Shown here piece by piece: positions 32,204 through 37,648 of a DNA stretch of 41,983 nucleotides (the first letter of the stretch is position 1; the number at the start of each line of letters is the position of its first letter). The position numbers and the translations under genes were made by a program. The notes beneath the pieces are model-generated. The model did no database searches and was not told the DNA's origin. It worked only from the letters and a program-made list of their open reading frames with translations. This DNA comes from Caldifarciminota bacterium (lineage in GTDB: Bacteria; Hydrothermota; Tepidihabitantia; B3-TA06): positions 1 through 41,983 of the forward strand of contig JAGMDF010000001.1 of the NCBI GenBank assembly GCA_023128825.1. The letters run 5' to 3'.

Positions 32204-32804
32204 AAAGGGAATCGACCGGATATAATTTGCCCCTTCTTGCGTCTTCTATTCCCCTTTTGAGAGATGCAAGAAGTTCAGGACTTCCTTCGATTATTTCCGT
32301 CGCAGTTAACTTATTGGCGATAGCAATCAATTCTTTAACCTCTTCTTCGGAATCCAGGGAAGCGAGCTCCAAAGATACATAGCTTCTTGGCAGCAGGTGT
32401 ATCCAGGCATAGTTTTGATGGCTTAAGTATATTATCATCTCGGTAGAATAGGAGAGGAACTCCTTGGCCACGCTGCGGAGCACTTTCTGTTCGGTCTCTG
32501 AGAAGACAGATAAATCGTAGGGCTTTGCAGGCAAGAACGGAGTTTGATTCCTTCGCCCCTTCCTTATAAATTTTGCCCGCTGCATAGAGTCCAGAACTTG
32601 ATCAAATCCTTGAGGCATTGGCCCCAGGTTCATCCGAAGGTAATCGATCCCAGTGATAGGCTCGTTTGTTGCTTTGTAGGCTTTCAGGTCTGCAAAAAAC
32701 AGCAGCTTCGCCAACTTCACTTTACCCAACTTTCTATTGTTGGCCTCGTGAAGGAAAAACAAGATGGTATTTACCATCTTTGGAGAAACCTCATTACTCA
32801 TCAT
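32196..32804 (-). CDS. Panacea-domain (SocA/DUF4065) antitoxin
   Basis: The 202-residue product carries the Panacea domain: 'FFLHEANNRKLGKVKLAKLLFFADLKAYKATNEPITGIDYLRMNLGPMPQGFDQVLDSM' in the first 80 residues, the region that defines SocA/GepA-like proteins. A C-terminal tail ('ELLASLKRGIEDARRGKL') resembles toxin-binding tails of Phd-like antitoxins. The family acts as antitoxin for diverse toxins. It lies just upstream of the RelE-like gene with an 8-nt overlap. The ATG is 3 nt after the -10 box and a second ATG (32801) 6 nt after it, so the mRNA is leaderless. Confidence 0.8.
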   Translation of the reverse strand: MMSNEVSPKMVNTILFFLHEANNRKLGKVKLAKLLFFADLKAYKATNEPITGIDYLRMNLGPMPQGFDQVLDSMQRAKFIRKGRRNQTPFLPAKPYDLSVFSETEQKVLRSVAKEFLSYSTEMIIYLSHQNYAWIHLLPRSYVSLELASLDSEEEVKELIAIANKLTATEIIEGSPELLASLKRGIEDARRGKLYPVDSLFE

Positions 32805-32807
32805 TTA

Positions 32808-32835
32808 ATTATGTGCATATTTCAACGTTTGTCAA
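32808..32835 (-). promoter_or_regulatory. Promoter for the toxin-antitoxin pair
   Basis: Minus-strand TTGACA (32835-32830), 16-nt spacer, CATAAT (32813-32808). Confidence 0.65.
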
Positions 32836-32926
32836 GGGTGGCTGAGTCCTCATTCTTACGTTAAGTCTTACGTATAAATCATCTTCCGAAAGCCGACGAA
32901 TGCAATTTTAACCTGAAGATTTTCAG

Positions 32927-32998
32927 GGGCCGACTTCGCTCGGCCCGATCTGTTGATCTCCGGGGTCACTACGCAGCCACGAAAGTAGATGCGTAGTG
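32927..32998. repeat. Two hairpins before the secreted Cys protein gene
   Basis: GGGCCGA (32927-32933) pairs with TCGGCCC (32940-32946). CACTACGC (32967-32974) pairs with GCGTAGTG (32991-32998), 5 nt before the next -35 box. The second could be an operator. Confidence 0.5.
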
Positions 32999-33003
32999 TG
33001 GAC

Positions 33004-33031
33004 TTGACAAACCCCATTTTTGGACTACATT
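33004..33031 (+). promoter_or_regulatory. Promoter for the first secreted Cys protein
   Basis: TTGACA (33004-33009), 16-nt spacer, TACATT (33026-33031), then a leader with GAGGAGG. The same block recurs at 34725-34752. Confidence 0.75.
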
Positions 33032-33062
33032 AATATCAATAACCAACCGAGGAGGTGGTTTT

Positions 33063-33788
33063 ATGAAAAGATACCGCGTCCTTTTCGGGGCGCTTGCAAT
33101 CGGAGCCTTTGTGGTCACGGGGTTAGCCTCCGGTAAGGTCTCCTCCGAGGTCAAGAACAACACCGCATACGTCCACCACGACAGCGCCTGGTTCAACTGC
33201 TGCCAGGATATGTCCTTTGAGATCAAACCCAATCCGGATACCGCAGGCATCATAGACATCTGCGAACGTGATCTGGGAACCCACCCCTGCTATTGCATGT
33301 GTTACTTCGACTTCACCCATATACTGGAAGGTCTTGAGCCTGGAGACTATCTCGCACGTGTGTGGGAAGCCTCCTATGACGAGGAGTATACACTGGCCGG
33401 CGTCACGAGTTTTGTAATAAAGGCGCGTCTGACTCCGTATACCATCACGACGCTCATGAGTGAGTGCTACGGCGCCGAGGGTGCCGAGGAGCCTCCCGCC
33501 TCTCCCCATACCGGCCTGGAGCTTACCAACGCGTCGGCAAACCCAACCCGGCAGTCGGCGCAGATACGCTACTTCCTGCCTGCTGATGCGAGAGTTGCAC
33601 TTGAGATATACGACGTTATCGGAACCAGGATTCGCACTCTGAACGTAGGCAGTCAGGAGCAAGGCGAGCACCTTCTGGTCTGGGATATCCGCAACGAGGC
33701 TGGCCAGTCCGTACCCAGAGGGATATACTTCGTAAGGCTAAAGGCAGCAGGCGAGGCACGTAGCCTGAGATTGATCGTATTGAGATGA
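33063..33788 (+). CDS. Secreted Cys-rich protein with sorting-type tail, paralogue 1
   Basis: The 241-residue product has a signal peptide (MKRYRVLFGALAIGAFVVTG). A mature domain follows with conserved Cys ('HHDSAWFNCCQDMSFEI', 'HPCYCMCYFDFTHILEGLEPGDYLARVWE'), then a C-terminal beta tail ('ARVALEIYDVIGTRIRTL', 'VPRGIYFVRL', 'RSLRLIVLR') like type IX or FlgD-like sorting domains. The function is unknown; the Cys block suggests disulphides or metal binding. It is almost identical at DNA level to the gene at 34783-35496 over the promoter, leader and first ~120 bases, so it arose by recent duplication. Confidence 0.8.
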   Translation: MKRYRVLFGALAIGAFVVTGLASGKVSSEVKNNTAYVHHDSAWFNCCQDMSFEIKPNPDTAGIIDICERDLGTHPCYCMCYFDFTHILEGLEPGDYLARVWEASYDEEYTLAGVTSFVIKARLTPYTITTLMSECYGAEGAEEPPASPHTGLELTNASANPTRQSAQIRYFLPADARVALEIYDVIGTRIRTLNVGSQEQGEHLLVWDIRNEAGQSVPRGIYFVRLKAAGEARSLRLIVLR

Positions 33789-33954
33789 GATTATACCCCC
33801 CACCGTTGCCGTGTACCCGACAACGCTACAGGCGGCGCCGCGAGGAACCCGAAAAGGAAGAGCCGCAGAGCCGGCTTTATGTCCAGTGTGGCAAAGACGC
33901 TTTATCCAAAGCCGACCTTCGAGCAGGTTTACGAGTTGATTCCCGCGGCAGGGC

Positions 33955-33982
33955 TTGACAAGTAAGAAATTTGGACTAAAGT
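33955..33982 (+). promoter_or_regulatory. Promoter for the Ig-like lipoprotein
   Basis: TTGACA (33955-33960), 16-nt spacer, TAAAGT (33977-33982). A leader of about 95 nt follows. An open frame at 33879-33965 ('TFEQVYELIPAAGL') ends within it and may be a gene remnant. Confidence 0.65.
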
Positions 33983-34083
33983 GATTATAGAGGCTCAGTC
34001 AGGTTCGGGGATATACCTCGTGACCTGCAGATGGGTGAGTAATAATATAGGTGCGGGAGTAACAGTATAGGCAAGGAGGCGGA

Positions 34084-34536
34084 ATGCATTGGCGAAGAAC
34101 GATTAGTGTTGCAGCTTTCGGGGTGCTTGGTATTGCAGTGTTGGCCTGTGCGGCGAAGCCGCTGCAGCTCGTAGCCGGTCGCGAGACCGCAGAAGTTCTC
34201 AAGATCGAAAATAACAAGCTCGTGCTCACCTACAAGTTCACTCAACCGATAAATCCGAGGTCTGTTACGAGCGGAGGGACTATTATCGTTAGCACTGATG
34301 TTGTAGAGTTGGTTGATGGCAAGATTACATTCCCAGATGAACGGACCGTTAGATTTGAGTCCGTGCAGCCGGCAAGCGAACTTCTTCCCGAAGGCGGGGG
34401 ACCGGTAAGGGTTCGGATCGTAGGTCGTTCCCGGTTCCTGGAGTGGGTAGCCGATACGGATGGCAACCCGGTCGATGGCGATTTCGACGGAACGAGCGGC
34501 GGGGACTTCGTCGCCGAGTATCTTTACAAACGGTGA
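34084..34536 (+). CDS. Ig-like-domain lipoprotein
   Basis: The 150-residue product has a lipoprotein signal ('GVLGIAVLACAAK', Cys at about 22) and a single Ig-like domain ('NNKLVLTYKFTQPINPRSVTSGGTIIV', 'RTVRFESVQPASEL'). It ends with an acidic Gly/Asp segment like the calcium-binding 'DTDGNPVDGDFDG' of surface Ig-like (Big_5) proteins. It may tether to the outer membrane. An AAGGAGG site precedes the ATG. It is flanked by the two secreted Cys-rich paralogues and ends at its own terminator. Confidence 0.7.
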   Translation: MHWRRTISVAAFGVLGIAVLACAAKPLQLVAGRETAEVLKIENNKLVLTYKFTQPINPRSVTSGGTIIVSTDVVELVDGKITFPDERTVRFESVQPASELLPEGGGPVRVRIVGRSRFLEWVADTDGNPVDGDFDGTSGGDFVAEYLYKR

Positions 34537-34600
34537 GGTGCTGGACCCCTCCTGGGGCATGCGTAAATAAGGTTGTTTAGGAGGGCAGACACCTAAATGT

Positions 34601-34645
34601 CCTGGCTGGTTAGGCTGAGGGCTGATTGGCCAGGCTCTTTTTTTT
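34601..34645 (+). terminator. Rho-independent terminator after the Ig-like lipoprotein
   Basis: CCTGGC (34601-34606) pairs with GCCAGG (34629-34634), followed by CTC and eight T (34638-34645). Confidence 0.7.
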
Positions 34646-34724
34646 GAGAACCAGTGCGGGTGAGAGGGGTGCCCATCCGCCTACTACCCTGGCAACAATC
34701 TCTTGGCGCACGAACTGGGTGGGG

Positions 34725-34752
34725 TTGACAAGCCCGGTTTTTGGACTACATT
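34725..34752 (+). promoter_or_regulatory. Promoter for the second secreted Cys protein
   Basis: TTGACA (34725-34730), 16-nt spacer, TACATT (34747-34752). Both boxes and the leader copy the promoter at 33004-33031. Confidence 0.75.
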
Positions 34753-34782
34753 AATATCGTTAGCCAACCGAGGAGGTGGTTT

Positions 34783-35496
34783 ATGAAAAGATACCGCGTC
34801 CTTTTCGTGGCGCTTGCAACCCTTGCCTTTGTGGCCACGGGGTTAGCCTCCGGTAAGGTCTCCTCCGAGGTCAAGAACGACGTGGCATACGTCCATCACG
34901 ACAGCGCCTGGTTCAACTGCTGCCCTGAGATGGTGTTCGAGATAAGAAAGGACGGTTACACCATAGACATCTACGAGGAGGATCTCGACATCCATCCCTG
35001 CGACTGCATGTGCGACTTCGATTTTACTCACAAGATAGAGGGACTTGCGTCGGGGAGCTACGTTGCCCGTGTATGGGAGAACAATCGCTTCGACACCCAG
35101 GGCTTCAGGCTGGCCGGGGAAACCAGCTTCATAATCCCTGCTAAGGTGGGACTCTACCGTACGACCAGCGCACGCAGCGAGTGCGGCGGATGGCCTGCAG
35201 TAGAAGAGGGCCCTTCGAGTCCAGGAGGTCTTACGCTTTCAACTCCTTCACTTACCCGCAGTCCGGTGGAGATCAGCTACGTTCTTCCCGAAGCGGCGTC
35301 GGTCACCATCGCCGTCTATGACGTGATCGGGATAAAGTTGTGGACCTTGAATCTCGGCTTCCGAGAGGCCGGCGAGCACAACGTTGTCTGGGACACCCGC
35401 AGCGAGGCGGGCCAGCCCGTACCCAAAGGGATATACTTCGTACGTCTAAAGGCTTCGGGCGAGTCGCGCAGCCTGAAGCTGATCGTATTGAGATAG
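34783..35496 (+). CDS. Secreted Cys-rich protein with sorting-type tail, paralogue 2
   Basis: The 237-residue paralogue of 33063-33788 starts at ATG 34783, set by GAGGAGG; a longer frame begins in the promoter and cannot be used. The signal peptide and the motif 'HHDSAWFNCCPEM' match the first copy; later 'HPCDCMCDFDFTHKIEGL' keeps the Cys spacing. The tail ends 'RSLKLIVLR'. The middle differs more, so the domains are diverging. It is probably a surface or secreted protein of the same unknown role. Confidence 0.8.
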   Translation: MKRYRVLFVALATLAFVATGLASGKVSSEVKNDVAYVHHDSAWFNCCPEMVFEIRKDGYTIDIYEEDLDIHPCDCMCDFDFTHKIEGLASGSYVARVWENNRFDTQGFRLAGETSFIIPAKVGLYRTTSARSECGGWPAVEEGPSSPGGLTLSTPSLTRSPVEISYVLPEAASVTIAVYDVIGIKLWTLNLGFREAGEHNVVWDTRSEAGQPVPKGIYFVRLKASGESRSLKLIVLR

Positions 35497-35745
35497 GTAT
35501 TTCGCCGATTAATGCGGGGGAGTCGGTTACAGGCTCGAGGCTTGGGGCCGGGCGCGAAGCCGGTCCTTGATCGCGTTGAGGCGAGTAATACCCCAGGGAG
35601 TTGGCGCTTAACCTCTCCGGGATCCCGATAAATCCACTTCACTCGACGCTAAACGGTCCCCGACTGGCGGATTAAAATAGTGCAGCGGGGAGGTGTGGCT
35701 TTGCGGGGATTACGGACAAATACCCCAAAGCTGTAGTGGGTCACT

Positions 35746-35780
35746 CTGCGTGATCTTTTTGCCAAGACAAAACGAGCATT
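35746..35780 (-). repeat. Family A hairpin repeat, degenerate copy 6
   Basis: CTGCGTGATC at one end and CGAGCATT at the other match the flanks of family A, but the stem is imperfect. The gap 35497-35821 otherwise shows only GC-rich hairpins and no gene. Confidence 0.5.
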
Positions 35781-35787
35781 CTTGCCC

Positions 35788-35816
35788 TTGACTTTGTGAA
35801 GGATAGATTCTATAAT
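35788..35816 (+). promoter_or_regulatory. Promoter of the restriction-modification operon
   Basis: TTGACT (35788-35793), 17-nt spacer, TATAAT (35811-35816). The -35 box and the stretch from the -10 onward are near-identical to the valS promoter at 37615-37643. Confidence 0.8.
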
Positions 35817-35821
35817 ATCCG

Positions 35822-35929
35822 ATGCAAGCGGGGTTTCGCGACGACAAACTGCATAGCGGTGTCATCGCCGAGATGGCGGAGAGGAATAAGAAGCAAACCT
35901 TGATTGTGAATGGAGGGTGTAATGCCTGA
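35822..35929 (+). CDS. Leaderless chimeric upstream ORF before the restriction enzyme
   Basis: A 35-codon frame starts 5 nt after the -10 box. It begins MQAGF, like the ValS start MQAEF, then reads 'KLHSGVIAEMAERNKK', matching the AccC tail '[16 protein letters not shown]'. It ends with a TGA that overlaps the start of the restriction enzyme gene by 8 nt. It is apparently a recombination product of a valS-like promoter and start with an accC-like 3' end. It may couple translation to the restriction gene. Confidence 0.55.
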   Translation: MQAGFRDDKLHSGVIAEMAERNKKQTLIVNGGCNA

Positions 35930-36743
35930 AGGTTACAGTAGTCAGAGGGATTATATTGAGAAAGTTGCAGATAACGCAGATACAAGGCAAAAAGAAGTTG
36001 AATCTGCTTTAAGAGATGCGTTTTCCAAATTCATTGAAACTAGAGAGGTAGAGGTAATAGTTTTTTCTGACATGAGCAGTAGCGAACTCGCAGAAGCTAT
36101 TTTGGCCCATCCGATTATCCTGAAACCCATTCTTGCCAGTTGTAATATTGCTGGGCGTGCCATTGAAAGGGATCTGGGTATCAAAAACCTCAACACTTAT
36201 TCTCCGCGTCTCAGTCACAATGATGCGAATGCTGTTGCCGGTTACATTAAGTCTTTCCTCCCTCCTTACCTGGAACTTCCCGCAATAAGTCGAATTGATA
36301 GAGTGTGGTATATAGATAAGGAGATTCGTAAAGATAAAGGCCGATGGGAAAGACTTATTCTAAAAGTCTTGAATAGGTATGGCGGGAGTAAATTCCTGAA
36401 AAGGAAATTCAAAACCGAGGGGGAGGAATTTGAGATGGATGCCGCTACACCTAAGAACGGGGACATCAGGGTGGGAGTGGATATTAAACGGATAGAGGCA
36501 CGTCGTGACATTCATAAGCGATGCGATGAAATTGTAAATAAAGCCGCCAAGTTAAAGTCTAGTTTTCCACAGTCTAAATTCGGAGCGGTCATCTACTATC
36601 CATTTGTTCAAGAACAAATCAATATTCAAAACAGATTGGGGTCTTCCAATATAGATGGGGTAGTGTTTGCTTCTGATGCGGAGTCTTCGATTGAGAATGC
36701 TGTGAGGTTGCTCCTTTCCAAGTTAGGTGTGGTTGAAGAATGA
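35922..36743 (+). CDS. Type II restriction endonuclease, PD-(D/E)XK type (BsaWI-like)
   Basis: The product (273 residues from ATG 35922, preceded by GGAGG) has a mainly helical N-terminal half and a nuclease core: Glu/Asp in 'GEEFEMDAATPKNGDIRVGVDIKRIEARRD', where 'GVDIK' fits the D-x-K of the PD-(D/E)XK fold. The arrangement resembles BsaWI-type enzymes that recognise CCGG-centred sites; that link is from memory. It overlaps the methyltransferase gene by ATGA. The pair is AT-rich relative to its neighbours, a sign of transfer. Confidence 0.7.
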   Translation: MPEGYSSQRDYIEKVADNADTRQKEVESALRDAFSKFIETREVEVIVFSDMSSSELAEAILAHPIILKPILASCNIAGRAIERDLGIKNLNTYSPRLSHNDANAVAGYIKSFLPPYLELPAISRIDRVWYIDKEIRKDKGRWERLILKVLNRYGGSKFLKRKFKTEGEEFEMDAATPKNGDIRVGVDIKRIEARRDIHKRCDEIVNKAAKLKSSFPQSKFGAVIYYPFVQEQINIQNRLGSSNIDGVVFASDAESSIENAVRLLLSKLGVVEE

Positions 36744-37576
36744 ATGTAAGGACATCTCACCGTTTGATTCAAGGGGACGCGAGAGACCTCTCCTTTATAG
36801 ATGATGAAAGCATCCATCTTGTCATTACATCTCCGCCCTACTGGACTCTTAAGAGATACCGTGAACATCCGAATCAACTTGGTCATATTGAGGATTATGA
36901 AACGTTCGTGGGCGAACTTTCCAAGGTTTGGAGAGAGTGCTACAGGGTTTTGGTTCCTGGTGGGAGGCTAGTCTGTGTTGTTGGTGACGTGTGCCTATCG
37001 CGCCGAAGACACGGCAGACATGTTGTAGTACCTCTCCATGCTGACATAGCCGTTTCGTGTAGGAAGATTGGTTTTGACAACTTAAATCCTATTATTTGGT
37101 ACAAGATTGCCAATGCCTCTTATGAGGTAAACAATGGGACTAAATTTCTGGGTAAGCCGTATGAACCTAATGCAATAATAAAAAATGACATAGAATTCAT
37201 ACTAATGCAACGTAAACCTGGTGGTTACAGAAAACCAACGCTTGAGCAAAGGCGGTTGTCTATGATAAGCAAAAAAGATTTTGAAAAGTGGTTTCGCCAA
37301 TTCTGGAATATCTCCGGTGCTTCCACAAAGGAACACCCCGCACCATTTCCTTATGAGCTTGCATATCGTCTCGTTAGGATGTTTTCATTCGTTGGTGATA
37401 CAGTGCTTGATCCATTTTGTGGCACTGGGACTACCATGCTGGCTGCAATAAAGACGGATCGGAACAGTATAGGCATCGAAATAGACCCTGATTATTGCAA
37501 AATGACTCTAGATAGGATTAAAAAAGAGACTCTCACATTTTTTGATAAAATTGAATTAGAAATTTCTAAGATTTGA
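36740..37576 (+). CDS. Type II DNA methyltransferase, beta-class (N4-cytosine or N6-adenine)
   Basis: The 278-residue enzyme has catalytic motif IV 'TSPPYW' at about residue 31 and SAM motif I 'DPFCGTGTTMLAA' near residue 225, the order of beta-class amino-methyltransferases. SPPY is most typical of N4-cytosine enzymes. A target-recognition part lies between. It protects host DNA at the site cut by the upstream gene. The start overlaps that gene's stop (ATGA), so the nuclease is translated first, which is unusual for safety and may be balanced by the leader ORF. Confidence 0.88.
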   Translation: MNVRTSHRLIQGDARDLSFIDDESIHLVITSPPYWTLKRYREHPNQLGHIEDYETFVGELSKVWRECYRVLVPGGRLVCVVGDVCLSRRRHGRHVVVPLHADIAVSCRKIGFDNLNPIIWYKIANASYEVNNGTKFLGKPYEPNAIIKNDIEFILMQRKPGGYRKPTLEQRRLSMISKKDFEKWFRQFWNISGASTKEHPAPFPYELAYRLVRMFSFVGDTVLDPFCGTGTTMLAAIKTDRNSIGIEIDPDYCKMTLDRIKKETLTFFDKIELEISKI

Positions 37577-37614
37577 ACAGAAGAATTGCCACGCGTTCTC
37601 TTTAGAAGTTTCTC

Positions 37615-37643
37615 TTGACTTTCCCCTGGCCATCTTCTATAAT
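37615..37643 (+). promoter_or_regulatory. valS promoter giving a leaderless mRNA
   Basis: TTGACT (37615-37620), 17-nt spacer, TATAAT (37638-37643), then 5 nt to the ATG at 37649. Confidence 0.8.
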
Positions 37644-37648
37644 AACCG

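Noticed and set aside
33789-33954. A gene in the gap before the Ig-like lipoprotein
   Set aside because: Two overlapping frames look protein-like near 33850-33960, but neither has a ribosome site or a recognised family; at most a remnant.
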